Under the pieces are notes generated by a model. The model made no database searches. It had not been told where the DNA came from and saw nothing but the letters and a program-made list of their open reading frames with translations. DNA of 64,000 bases from Prorocentrum cordatum. Its lineage: Eukaryota > Sar > Dinophyceae > Prorocentrales > Prorocentraceae. The translations under genes and the position numbers were made by a program. The stretch spans positions 16,001-80,000 of the forward strand of contig CAUYUJ010019919.1 in assembly GCA_963575745.1 (NCBI GenBank), written 5' to 3'. Below, piece after piece: positions 53,085-62,181 of the stretch (position 1 is its first letter; each line of letters begins with the position of its first letter).

Positions 53085-53715
53085 TAGGTCCAAGGCCTCT
53101 TGGATGCCCGTGGGGATCTTTTGGGATGCCTCTCGGAGGCCTCTTGGCGGTGGTTTCGGGGTTTCTCTGGAGCCTCCTGGTGCCTGATTAGGGCTTGATT
53201 TGGGCCTCTTGGGGGCCTCCTGGAGCTTCTGGGGGGCGTCTGGGGGCCTGGTGGCGGTTTCGGAAGTCGTCGTGGCGTGGAGCGCTCGAAATGTCCGTTC
53301 GTGTTCCCCTTCTAGGGTATCTCTTGGGCCCCGCTGGGGGCCTTCCGGGCCGTCTTGGCAGCCTCCTGGGCCGTCTTGGATCCGTCTGGGGGTGCTCTTG
53401 GAGGCCTCTTGGGCCGTCTTGAGACGATGTTTTGGGCCCCTTGGGCCGTCTTGTAGCGTCGACAGCCCGAAAAGGGCGTGAACGCTAAAACTTTCAAACC
53501 AAAACAGCTGGCAATCAATGATGTTGGCCTCTCGGGGCCTTTTTGGAAGTGCTCTTGGAGCCCTCTTGGGGCGTCCCCGAGGCGTCCTGTGCCGTCGATC
53601 GGCTTTCTTGGCAGTCTTTAAACGATCTCTCGGCGACTTTTGGACCGTCTTGGCGGCCTCTTTGGGCCCTCTCGGCCCTTTGCGGCCCTCTCGGCCCTTT
53701 GGGGCCCTCTTGGAT
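53085..53715 (+). repeat. GGCCTCTTGG-type minisatellite field
   Basis: Same unit family. Lower-GC module at 53454-53535 (TAGCGTCGACAGCCCGAAAA, GAACGCTAAAACTTTCAAAC, GGCAATCAATGATGTTGGCC). Confidence 0.8.
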
Positions 53716-53894
53716 TCTGGAAACAACAATGCGACAACGCGCGGGAGCACGGAGGGAAATCCACGAGTCACGTGACGCGCCTCAAGTAGGGAATTTAGGA
53801 ATTCTGGGTCGGGGCCTCGGCGTTGATCTCCCTCTTCCCCTGCCCTCTCCTTCCTCCTCCGCCTCCCCCTTCCTCTTTCTCCGCCTCCTCTGTA

Positions 53895-54069
53895 CGGTCG
53901 GGGCGCTGAAGAAGGAACTCTTCTCGTTGGATAGGGGCTCCGTGTTCCTTCATTGTTTCACAGTTTGCCCCAAGTTTCCGTAGGTTTTCGAAGGGAAATC
54001 GAAGTTCAACTTCTGGAGAAAAGGGGCCTCGCTCCTTATTTAGGGTTCCTTAGGTCAACGCCTCGACTG
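53895..54069 (+). mobile_element. CAGTCGGGGC element, copy 2
   Basis: CGGTCGGGGCGCTGAAGAAG ... GGGTTCCTTAGGTCAACGCC then TCGACTG, with TA on both sides (53893-53894 and 54070-54071). 175 bp, no coding capacity. TA flanks fit a Tc1/mariner-type target. Confidence 0.8.
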
Positions 54070-54303
54070 TAGCCCCCCAGACAGTGCTCCCGCTCCGGGG
54101 TTCCTGCCAGCGCTGCAGAAAGGAAGGCGCCGTGCTCGGCGGCTCGGGCCCGGTGCCCTGTAGGGCCAGTGCCTCCCTCTCCGTGGCTGGCGCCCCTCCG
54201 GTTCCCTGCGGCGCTTGTGTCCTGTTGTTTGCATGCCCTTGTGGTGTTCTGCCCTCTGGCGCCTTGCGGCGTGTGCCGGACCGTGTGTTCCCTGTGAGTC
54301 GAG

Positions 54304-54489
54304 CCCAGACCCCCTCGGGTCGTGAAAAAATCACGACGGGAGGTTTTTCGCCATTTTCGGCCCCCGGGGGCCCTTACCAGGCCTCGGGACTGTCAATAAA
54401 CGACTCGGGATGAAAAACCGGTTCCGGGGAAGGGGTCCGGACCTTTGGGGGTCGCGTCATGAAAAAATCATGACGTCGGGGGTCTGGGA
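54304..54489. mobile_element. Inverted-repeat element with paired A-loop hairpins, copy 2
   Basis: Outer ends CCCAGACCCCC and GGGGGTCTGGG. Inner hairpins GTCGTGA-AAAAA-TCACGAC (54319-54337) and CGTCATGA-AAAAA-TCATGACG (54455-54475). The core matches copy 1 at 7209-7391: GGAGGTTTTTCGCCATTTTC, GGCCTCGGGACTGTCAATAA, ACGACTCGGGATGAAAAACC. Confidence 0.75.
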
Positions 54490-54836
54490 GTAGGGGATCG
54501 TCTACATATTAGATTTGCCCCAAACTTGACTTGTTCGTCAACGTCATATGCAACAATTCGTGTAATGTCCTTGGATCTGCGAAGACTCAACGTACGGCTC
54601 GGCGAGAACATCAAGTTGGGGGTCAGTCACTTCTGTGGATGATTTCCCAACGAGTGGTTGGATCCCCGTTGGATGTGCCGCACGGCTGCGCTCCCCCTGG
54701 CGGTGTCCTCGGTGCCCTGCTGCCTGCACCGAAAAAAGCCCGCCCATGCGGAGCGCGCGACGCGCCGGGATGCTTCAGCCCGCCCTGGCTCCAGGCGGCG
54801 CCCCCCCCCGGGCGCTGGGGGCAGTCCTCCTCTCTT
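54490..54836. other. No gene seen
   Basis: Spacer between two elements; no motif recognised. Confidence 0.4.
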
Positions 54837-54986
54837 AGGGGGCCACACGTGAACCCTCCCCCACCCCCCACGATTTTTGAGGGGAGGGCGGGGTTCACTT
54901 CGCTCGGGAGCTCCCGAACGAAGTGAACCCCACCCTCCCCCTCGGAAATCGTGGGGGGGTGGGGTAGGGTTCACATGTGGCCCCCT
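54837..54986. repeat. 150-bp near-perfect palindrome
   Basis: Centre at 54910/54911 (CGGGAG|CTCCCG). Arms of about 75 bp: AGGGGGCCACACGTGAACCC on the left outside, and GGGTTCACATGTGGCCCCCT on the right outside. GGGTTCACTTCG and AAGTGAACCC pair perfectly near the centre. Only a handful of mismatches and small indels. It lies 15 bp from the next element. Confidence 0.9.
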
Positions 54987-55001
54987 ATCTCTGCGACCCT
55001 A

Positions 55002-55175
55002 CAGTCGGGGCCCTGAAGAAGGAACCCTTTCCGTTGGGGAGGGGCTCCGCGTTCCTTAAGTGTTTCACAGCTTGCCTCAGGCTTTCCTTAGGCTTTCGTC
55101 AGGAAGTCGAAGATGGACTCATGGAAGAGAGGGGCCTCGCTCCTTATTTGGGGTTCCTTAGGTCAACGCCCCGAC
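55002..55175 (+). mobile_element. CAGTCGGGGC element, copy 3
   Basis: TA precedes CAGTCGGGGCCCTGAAGAAG. The right end GGTCAACGCCCCGAC is followed by CCCA instead of TGTA, so its last bases have changed. Confidence 0.75.
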
Positions 55176-55362
55176 CCCACACCTATGTGAGCGCCGCCCG
55201 TCGGCCGACGCCGCCATGCTGGGCCGCGGCCTGGGCCTGGCCGTCGCGGTGTGCCTCCGGCTCCTCGCCCCGGGGGCCTGCCTGTCGCGCCTCGCCGCGC
55301 GGGAGCGGAAGCCCCGCGACAGCCCGGGGGGGCCCTGCTCGCGTCCGTCTGAGGGCTCAGCG

Positions 55363-55580
55363 GCGCCGTCGTCGTCGTCGTCCGTCGTCGTCGTCCGTCG
55401 CCGTCGCCGCGGCCGCCGTCGTCGTCGGCGGGTCGTCGTCGCCGCGGCTCGCGTCCGTCGTCGTCGTCGGCGGGTCGTCGTCGCCGTCGCCGCGGCCGCC
55501 GCCGCCGCCGTCGTCGGAGCGCCGCCGCCGCCGTCGTCGTCGTCGGCGGGTCGCCGTCGTCGCCGCCGCCGCCGCTGGTG
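55363..55580 (+). repeat. CGT/CGC microsatellite
   Basis: GTCGTCGTC tracts with longer near-repeats: GCGGGTCGTCGTCGCCG occurs twice (about 55427 and 55469). Confidence 0.9.
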
Positions 55581-55794
55581 GAGATGCATGACAGGGACAG
55601 CCTGAGGGCTCAGGATCGGCGCGTGCCCCCCCCCCCCCCCTTCTTTCGATCACCGCGGGGGGTGCTACACGGATGCGAGGGTTACGAGTCGGGTGCTAGG
55701 ATATAGGTCAGTCACATCAGGCCCGGCCTACCCTGTAGCTGGGGAGGCGAGTGCCCTCAGGAGCGACTGAGCGGGGGCGGGGGGGGGGGGGCAC
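55581..55794. other. No gene seen
   Basis: Short spacer with a C12 run near 55627; no motif recognised. Confidence 0.4.
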
Positions 55795-55925
55795 GGATTC
55801 GGGTTCGGGCTCGGGCTCGGGCGTAGGCCTGCGGCTCGAACTCGGACTCGGGCTCGGGCTCCAGTTGCGGCTCGCGCTCGGGCTCGGACTCGAGGCTCGG
55901 CTCGTGCTCTTGTTCGGCAAAGATC
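55795..55925 (+). repeat. CTCGGG hexamer array
   Basis: GGGCTC/GGACTC/GGTTCG hexamers, about 20 units with variants. Confidence 0.85.
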
Positions 55926-56008
55926 TGACAGATCCGGGCTAAGCGGGCTCCGCCCACTCAGCGCAGTTATCCACTTGCAGCACACTTAGGCCAGATGTAA
56001 CCACCATA

Positions 56009-56171
56009 CCCCGAGATCCGACGATGCAAAACAATTGCGAATCGCAAAAACACACCGCCAGAGCCCTGGACCCAATCTTGCTATTTCTTTCTCGAGCCGG
56101 ATCGACCCCAGGGCCCGAAGTGGAGCGCACACGCCCGTTGCGAACAACATTGCAACGCCAGGATCTCAGGG
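56009..56171 (+). mobile_element. CCCTGAGATCC inverted-repeat element, copy 3
   Basis: CCCCGAGATCCGACGATGCA on the left, CATTGCAACGCCAGGATCTC then AGGG on the right, shared interior with the copy at 51442. Confidence 0.75.
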
Positions 56172-56589
56172 CAACCTTCGTGTCCACTCAGCACCCCCCG
56201 CGGTGATCCGAGCAATCCTGGGGCCCTGGATGGGCCCAGGCAGGATCGGGGTGTACTTCGCTGTAGGAGAACCGGCGTTCGTGCCGCTGCCTCTCTCGTC
56301 GCTGGGGGCCGGGTCCGTCTCGAGGCATCTTGGTGGGGACTTGCCTTCGGGAGAGGTTCGGGCAGCACCCAAGGGCCCCCAGACGGTGTGGTGACCTCGG
56401 GATTCGGGATTCGGTGCAGAACTCACGACGGAAGCTTTGTTGTTGTTGTTGTTGATGTGTTTCGTTGTTGCTTTGTCCTGCCTCTGGGGGCCCTTATCGG
56501 GCCTCGGGACCGTCAAGAAGCGGCTCAGGACGAGAAGCCGGCCCGGAGGAACGGGTCCCGGCTTCTGGGGCCGCGTCGTGAGTCGGGAG
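56172..56589. other. No gene; GTT run and element-core fragment
   Basis: (GTT)n at about 56438-56452. 56470-56545 carries the GGCCTCGGGACCGTCAAGAA core phrase of the paired-hairpin family. Confidence 0.5.
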
Positions 56590-56830
56590 CCTTGAGACGG
56601 GGGTCAATGCAAACGGGGGTCAGCCAGGGCACCAGATCCTGCAGGATCCTGCGAAGACCCCCTCCTGGCTGACCCGGGTTAGCGGGCCGCTCGTGGCCGC
56701 GAGGCGGCCGCGCACACTGGCTGACCCGGGTCTGCGAAGATCTGCGCTGCAGTTCTTGTTTTCTTGCATGGCAGTCTTTGGTTTCCCGCTGACACGGGTC
56801 GGGATTGACCCGGGTCAGAAGGGCCGCGTC
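56590..56830. repeat. GCAGGATCCTGC palindromic element, copy 2
   Basis: ACGGGGGTCAGCCAGGGCACC, GATCCTGCAGGATCCTGC, CCTGGCTGACCCGGGTTAGC, then two more GCTGACCCGGGT/TTGACCCGGGTC phrases and a GCGGGCCGC...GCGGCCGCGC palindrome. Related to 31440-31618. Confidence 0.6.
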
Positions 56831-57317
56831 GTGAGAGAACCATGGCGTCGGGGGGCCTGGCGTCGGGGAGGGTGCCTCGGGCGCCCGGAGAGCCTCCAGG
56901 GCCCCAGGGCCGTGCGGCGACGGACCCAGCGGTGAGGTCGCTGGTTCACCAGTCTGGGACACATCCCTATCCCTATGATTGGCATCGCCTCATCTCGGTG
57001 CCGATCGTAGGGATTCCCTCCGTTTCTGAGGGTGCATCCCTGAGATTGTCGTCGACTTTGGGCTTGTTAATCTTGAGGCTGATTAGCTGGTGGTGCCGAG
57101 GTTGCCACGCGGTGGTGGTCACCGCACGGCTGTGAGGCCTTCTTTGGTGCCCGAGCGCCGTGGGTCTGCAGCATTGGCGCGGCGAGGCTCCTGCTCCACA
57201 CATCTGGCGGCCCGGACCGCGGGGCTGCCCATCTCCACTGGGGGTCATTATGTGGCTGATGCGGGGAGCCTCGCGAACACCATAATGTTAGTCTTTTTTC
57301 CATTTAGAGGCAAGTTA
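56831..57317. other. Region upstream of the glycosyltransferase exon
   Basis: Holds a dispersed hairpin at about 56981-57060 related to 7660-7760. Any 5' exons of the downstream gene should lie here or further upstream, but I cannot identify one. Confidence 0.4.
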
Positions 57318-57420
57318 GCGGCAACTAGTGGCAACCCGTCGTCGTCGTAGTGGCAATAGCGGCAACCATTGGCAGTTCAGAGGCAACTTGGCGGCAACTA
57401 GTGGCAACCCGTCGTCGTCG
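57318..57420 (+). repeat. 30-bp direct repeat pair upstream of the exon
   Basis: GCGGCAACTAGTGGCAACCC followed by GTCGTCGTCG occurs at 57318-57347 and identically at 57391-57420. Between them GGCAA/TGGCA words recur. It could be regulatory or a small minisatellite. Confidence 0.7.
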
Positions 57421-57573
57421 CGATGACCCGGTCATCGCGAGGGCGCGAAGGCACCGCGCCACGCGCTGCGCAGGGCGCGAAGTTGGACCGACGAGGGCTG
57501 GCGCCCCCCCGGACGTTGGCAACCTGAGCAAGCTCGGGGCCGGAGGCGCCGACGCACGTCTGGCTGGTTGCAG

Positions 57574-58666
57574 CCGGGGGCGCCGTCGCGAGCAGGCGGC
57601 GCTGGAGAAGTGCGTGCCGTGCACGCTGCGCGGCAAGAGAGCGCCGAAGCTGTGGCTGAAGGAGACAAGCGACGGGTTTGGTTCCCGGATGCACAACATC
57701 CTCGCGGCGATGGCGTTTGCGGCCAAGCACCAGATGAATTTTGGCGGCGTCGTTGCCTACAACGAGTGCAACGAAAACCACTTCGACAACGGGCACGGTG
57801 AAGACATCCTGCGGCTGGTGTCGGGGGTCCTTGGGCTGAGCGACCCCAACGATCTGTTCACCGACTTCGAGCCCGATCCCGCCGAAACTGTCACGAACGT
57901 CGACAACCTTCTCGCCAATCTGGAGCTGGGTGCCTACGGTGATGGGATGAACGTCATCCTGCCGCAGTACAGCATGGCGGTCGACCTCAACGCCCATGGC
58001 AGGCACGTTGCGGACTACTTCAACCCCACGTTCCTGGCCGCCGTGAGGTCGCAGGACACCCCGCTGGCGCGCGTGCCGCTGCAGTTCCAGCCGGGCCGGC
58101 CCTCTGTGGTGCTCCACGTGCGCCGGGGTGACCTGTTTCTCGAGGGAAACGGCTCGCAGAGGATCACGCCGGACGAGTGGTATTTCCGGATCCTGGACCA
58201 CGTCGAGGCGCGCTTCGGGGAGGCGAGGCCCGACGTCCACGTGTTCACGTCGCTCAGCGGCAAGCCCGTGAAGGTCCGCGGCCCCGGGCATTACGGCCCG
58301 AACGGCGGCTGGAAGAACGGGGCCTGGAAGAACACGTATCCGGCCGTGCACAACACCTCGGAGTTCGAGGCGTACGCCAGGAGGGGCATGACGCTGCACT
58401 ATGACGGCGACCCCCTGGAAGCGTGGGCCCATTTCGTTCATGCCGACGTGCTGCTCACAGCGAAGAGCGAGTTCTCCTACGTCCCAGCCATGCTCAGCGA
58501 GCGGTGCGTGGTGTACCAGCATTTCTGGCTTGACCCGCTGCCTGACTGGATCCACGCCAGCGATGGGAATTGGCTGCGCCGCACGAAGAAGACGCCCGAG
58601 TTCTGGTTCGACGAGGCCAAGCTTGATTCTTGCATCGATGGCGTTAAGGCCAGGCTCAAGATCTGA
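57574..58666 (+). CDS. Fucosyltransferase-like protein, probable terminal exon
   Basis: The frame is open from 57350, but no ATG occurs before 57689, which lies inside a conserved motif. I therefore read this as a last exon; a good acceptor (CTGGCTGGTTGCAG) ends at 57573. The stop is at 58664-58666. Motifs in order: DGFGSRMHNILAAMAFA (57674 on, nucleotide-sugar-type N-terminal motif), VVLHVRRGDLF (58103 on), PDVHVFTSL (58229 on), HADVLLTAKSEFSYVPAMLS (58439 on) and a cysteine-containing tail. HxRRGD with a late SEFSY...ML motif is the pattern of GT-B fucosyltransferases of the alpha-1,2/alpha-1,6/O-fucosyltransferase group; Golgi or ER action is expected from the family. Codon use is typical GC-rich coding. 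No signal peptide is visible because the N-terminus is missing. The family call is fairly sure, the substrate unknown. Confidence 0.7.
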
Positions 58667-58719
58667 CGAGTTGCGTTGCAAAACGATCTCGTCCTCCTGG
58701 TCCTCCTGCTCGTCTGAGT

Positions 58720-58800
58720 CGTGCTCCTCCTCCTCCTCCTCCTCCTCCTCCTCCTGCTCCTCCTCATCCTCCTCCTCATCCTCGTCCTCCTGGTTACTCC
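58720..58800 (+). repeat. (CTC)n microsatellite in the 3' flank of the exon
   Basis: Begins about 55 bp after the stop codon. No AATAAA is seen between, as is usual for dinoflagellates. Confidence 0.9.
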
Positions 58801-59509
58801 TCCTCCTCCTCTCCCTCGTCCCGTCCGTCTCCTCCCTTTTCCTCCGTCTCGTCCGCGTTGTCCCCCTCTTCCCTGGGTGCTACGAAACCACTGGCTACAC
58901 GGACGTTCGCAGAGGCGCTCGACGGCGCGGGTGAACTCGTGGCAGCATGCGACCCATCATGAGTTTCAGCATTCCCCTTCTGGAAGCATCGCGCACTGAC
59001 ACCAGCAGGCAGCAATTGGTGGGCTCGTGTAGGCTCGCTGGCGGTAAGCATGTCAGCGTCGTCGGCGACCCCGCTGGCGATGACGGCACCGAGGACGGCA
59101 ACGGCGGCGGCGACGACCGCGGCGACGACGGCAGTGGACGCCGTCGGCGAGCGCGTCGGCGGCGGGGACTTGCGACGGCGTATATGCGGCGGGGAGCTGT
59201 GGCGGCGGCGGCGATCTGCGGCCGCGGCGGCGGCGATGAGCGACCTGCCGCGGACCCTGAAACCCGCCGCTGCGATCTCTCTCTCTCTCTCTCTCTAGTT
59301 ATCGCTTTCCCGGGGGGGGGGCTTTCCGCCCCGGAGCCCCTTTTGATTGTCCTAATTATGGGGCCCGGGGACGGCCCCCGGAGGCCGAGAACGGCCCCGC
59401 AGCGTCCGCCGCGGTGCGCTCACAGTGCGAAGGGCCCCGGGGTCCAAAGTGGGAGGACAGCGATCTAGCGCCTGAGCCTGCCTAGCGCGTGGTTCCCGCG
59501 GGTCCCTTC
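58801..59509. other. No gene; CGG-rich stretch and CT tract
   Basis: 59085-59260 is rich in GGCGGCGAC words. (CT)n at 59277-59298. A G9 run follows at about 59311. No protein motif. Confidence 0.5.
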
Positions 59510-59585
59510 CGAAATATCCAGAAATAGTCAAGCATAGTCGAATAATCGTATGCTTTTACTCCTCCTGTAGAGGCACATGCCCGAC
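59510..59585. mobile_element. GTCGGGC foldback MITE, solo end
   Basis: ATAGTCAAGCATAGTCGAAT and the end CTCCTGTAGAGGCACATGCC then CGAC resemble the right arm of copies at 6595-7040. No left terminal repeat is found. Confidence 0.5.
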
Positions 59586-60230
59586 ATGGCACCATCCTCA
59601 CTCGTTTTTCGAGGCCGACCCGGCCGAATCGCGACGAGAAGCCCCGGCGGTGGCCCTAGCGGGACCTTCGTGGCCAGCCAACCTGGAAAGCGTCCTGACA
59701 CCACGCCGCCACTACAGGAGCCACGGCTGGTGCCGCTTCTCGTGACGCGCGCAGCCGGTCCCTGTTTTTGCCAGTCCACGGTCCCCTCATCCCCAGACCC
59801 GTTCTGGGGTGCGTCTGGACCCGGTCGGTCGCGGCGCATCTTGGCGGTGGCGACGAGGACGCCCACCCGAGGTGCCGAAGAGGCGGAGCACGGCAAACGG
59901 CCTCGAGCGTCGCAGCTCTCGGCATCGCTCGGACGTGTGCATTTTTCCTTCCGCGAGGACCATCGAGGAGCATCCGCGATCATTTGGCGAAAAAGCCACG
60001 CACGAAATCGAAAAAAGCACAGGGAAAAAACCACGCACGATGGCGAGAGCTCGAAGGCGTGCGGCGGCGGCGGCGGGCGCCGGCGGCCAGACGCCCGCTC
60101 CCCCGCGGCAGGCCCTGCCGCGGCGCGGGGACCTCGAGGCCGCCGCCGCCGCCGCGGGGCTCGCCGCGCGGCTCGCCGCGGGCTGCGCGGGCGGCGGGGC
60201 CGAGGCGCCGCGCCGCCGGGCCGCGCTCTC
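59586..60230. other. No gene; dispersed fragment
   Basis: 59921-59976 (GGCATCGCTCGGACGTGTGC ... GAGGACCATCGAGGAGCATC) matches 30262-30336 in reverse. The Ala/Arg-rich frame at 60040-60230 is not recognisable. Confidence 0.45.
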
Positions 60231-60393
60231 TCAGGAGGGGAAAAAACACACAGACACAATTAATCGTCGATTCCCCGGAAAATAGGGGAAAATATGGGAA
60301 GTGGGGGGGAAGACGAAAACCCAGAAAATACGGGAAAAGATTGGGGATTTTGTTATTTGTGTGTATGTATTTGTGTATCCATGGGCCCCTTCA
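60231..60393 (+). mobile_element. 163-bp terminal-inverted-repeat element, copy 4
   Basis: TCAGGAGGGGAAAAAACACA ... TTTGTGTATCCATGGGCCCC then TTCA. Perfect 5-bp flanking duplication CTCTC (60226-60230 and 60394-60398). Confidence 0.87.
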
Positions 60394-60488
60394 CTCTCGC
60401 CTCCTCGCCACCCGCGGCCAGGCGGGGTGCAGCTGGGGCGCCAGTCGGCAGCTCCTGCGCGAGGTGTATCCCCGATCGCTGTGCATGG

Positions 60489-60641
60489 CGATGGGCCTGA
60501 TTTCCACCACCACCACCACCACCATAATTAAGTTGGAGGGGGAGGGGGTCCTGCTCCTCCTCCTCCTCCTCCTCCTCCTCCTCATCCACCTCCTTCCCCC
60601 CTCCAACTTATGGTGGGCGAGGTGGAAAACAGGCCCATCAC
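60489..60641. mobile_element. Inverted-repeat element with a CTC tract in its loop
   Basis: CGATGGGCCTGATTTCCACC, (CAC)n, CATAATTAAGTTGGAGGG on the left; CCCTCCAACTTATGGTGGGC, GAGGTGGAAAACAGGCCCAT on the right. The loop is a (CTC)n microsatellite (60550-60590). Confidence 0.7.
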
Positions 60642-60998
60642 ATGGAGTTGGGGAAGTCTGCAGTTTTTATCAGTCTCGCAGTCGCAGTGCATAACCGAAT
60701 CGTCCAAGCGGCCATGGCCTCCCCCACCTGGTCTCAATGAGGGCCAGACGACTGTCTGTAGAGGCGGTCCGTGCGTTCGATTGCTGTCTATAAGAAATGG
60801 GCCCAGGAGGCTTCAGACCCTGGAGGGTGCCTTATCTAACGAGAGCGCCGGTGATATCTATGGCCAATCCACGATTGGAGGTCCAGCTGGGCCGGGCCTG
60901 GCTGTCTCCCTGCCAGCGCCTGCCGCGCTGATCACGTGCCACGTTTGGGGGGGACACGGGCGGAAGTTCTCGGGTGTTTCTGGAAGTTGTCGGGGTCT
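60642..60998. other. No gene; dispersed ~90-bp repeat
   Basis: 60795-60885 (AATGGGCCCAGGAGGCTTCA ... TGGCCAATCCACGATTGGAG) is related to 32008-32100. Confidence 0.5.
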
Positions 60999-61174
60999 CC
61001 CTTTAGATCCTGGCGTGGCTACTTTCCACAACAGGGCGATTTCGCTCCATTTCGGGCCCCAGGACCCTCACAGATCGATCCAGCTTGAAACATGCTGCAG
61101 AAAGATGGCTTCCTGGGCTCCGGTCGTGATGGTGTGCGATGTTGCATTTTTTGTTGCAACGTTGGATTTTAGGG
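60999..61174 (-). mobile_element. CCCTGAGATCC inverted-repeat element, copy 4
   Basis: Starts CCCTTTAGATCCTGGCGTGG and ends TTGCAACGTTGGATTTTAGG then G. Interior phrases TTTCGGGCCCCAGGACCCTC, ACAGATCGATCCAGC and GGGCTCCGGTCGTGATGG match 14733-14896. TCT lies on both sides, a possible 3-bp duplication. Confidence 0.7.
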
Positions 61175-61473
61175 TCTGTTGTGGTGGTCAATCCTGGCGT
61201 TTTTCGTTTACGTCGCCCTCCACTGCGAAGGCCTTATACGGCTGGTGCCGCCGACCTGGGACCTCCCCATGGACCCCCGCTGGCAACGACCCCCACTCGG
61301 GACCCTCCCGGACCCCAGGGGGGGAGGCTGTGTTCTGACCCGAGACCCCTTCCTCCTCCCCTGCCCTCCCTCCCCTCCCCCACCCACCCACCCGGCAGGG
61401 AAGGGATAGAGGGAAGGGGCTCCCCCTTGATCTAACCTTGACGTTCATTCCCCTTGTTCCTCAATGTCCTTGG
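61175..61473. other. No gene seen
   Basis: GC-rich with CCCACC and CCTCCC runs near 61350-61400. Confidence 0.4.
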
Positions 61474-61501
61474 GACGGATGACGACGGCGACGATGACGG
61501 C

Positions 61502-61566
<65 letters not shown>

Positions 61567-61623
61567 CGACGATTACGGCGACGACGACGACGAATACGAC
61601 TACTACGACGACGGCGACGACGG

Positions 61624-61655
<32 letters not shown>

Positions 61656-61692
61656 GCGACGACGACGGCGACGACGAGGACGACGACAGCGT
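61474..61692 (+). repeat. (GAC)n/(GGCGAC) microsatellite
   Basis: Almost pure GAC with GGC variants. Asp, Thr or Arg frames are artefacts. Confidence 0.95.
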
Positions 61693-61780
61693 CTTCGCGC
61701 GCCGAAGGGTCGGTGAACGGGGGGGGCCCGTGGTCGGGCCGCGGGGGTGGCCAGCAAGACGTGGGCGGGGCGAAGCGCTA

Positions 61781-62179
61781 CCGTCGGGGCGCTCAAGAAG
61801 GAACCCTTTTCTTCGATGCTCGTTTTGGGGACCATCCTGGGGCCCACCTAATGGATCTGTTCGACTCAGGTTCGACTCAAGTTCGACTCAGGTTCGACTC
61901 AGGTTCGACTCAGATTCGACTCAGGATCGACTCAGGATCGACTCAGGTTCGCCTCAGGTTCGACTCAGGTTCGACGCACGAGTGGAGCGAGTGGCTGCAG
62001 GAAGGTCCCCAGAATGAGCATCTAACTTTTCGTTGGGGAGGGGCTCGGCGTTCCTTAAGTGTTTTCGCAGCTTGCCTCAGGTTTTCCTGATGCTTTCGGA
62101 AATGGGAAATCGAAGTTCAACTTATGGAGAAAAGTGGCCTCGTTCCTCATCTAGGGTTCCTTAGGTCAAGCCCCGACTG
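61781..62179 (+). mobile_element. CAGTCGGGGC element, copy 4, split by an insertion
   Basis: CCGTCGGGGCGCTCAAGAAG on the left and GGGTTCCTTAGGTCAAGCCC then CGACTG on the right, with TA on both sides (61779-61780, 62180-62181). Continuity breaks after AACCCTTTTC (about 61813) and resumes at TTTTCGTTGGGGAGGGGCTC (about 62026). Without the inserted ~215 bp it would match the other copies. Confidence 0.8.
61859..61976 (+). repeat. 11-bp minisatellite TTCGACTCAGG
   Basis: About ten units with single-base variants (GATCG, GCCTC) inside the insertion that splits the element at 61781-62179. Confidence 0.92.
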
Positions 62180-62181
62180 TA

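Noticed and set aside
57398-58681. 427-codon minus-strand frame antisense to the glycosyltransferase exon
   Set aside because: The plus-strand frame carries the conserved HVRRGD and related motifs; the reverse frame is a GC-rich shadow.
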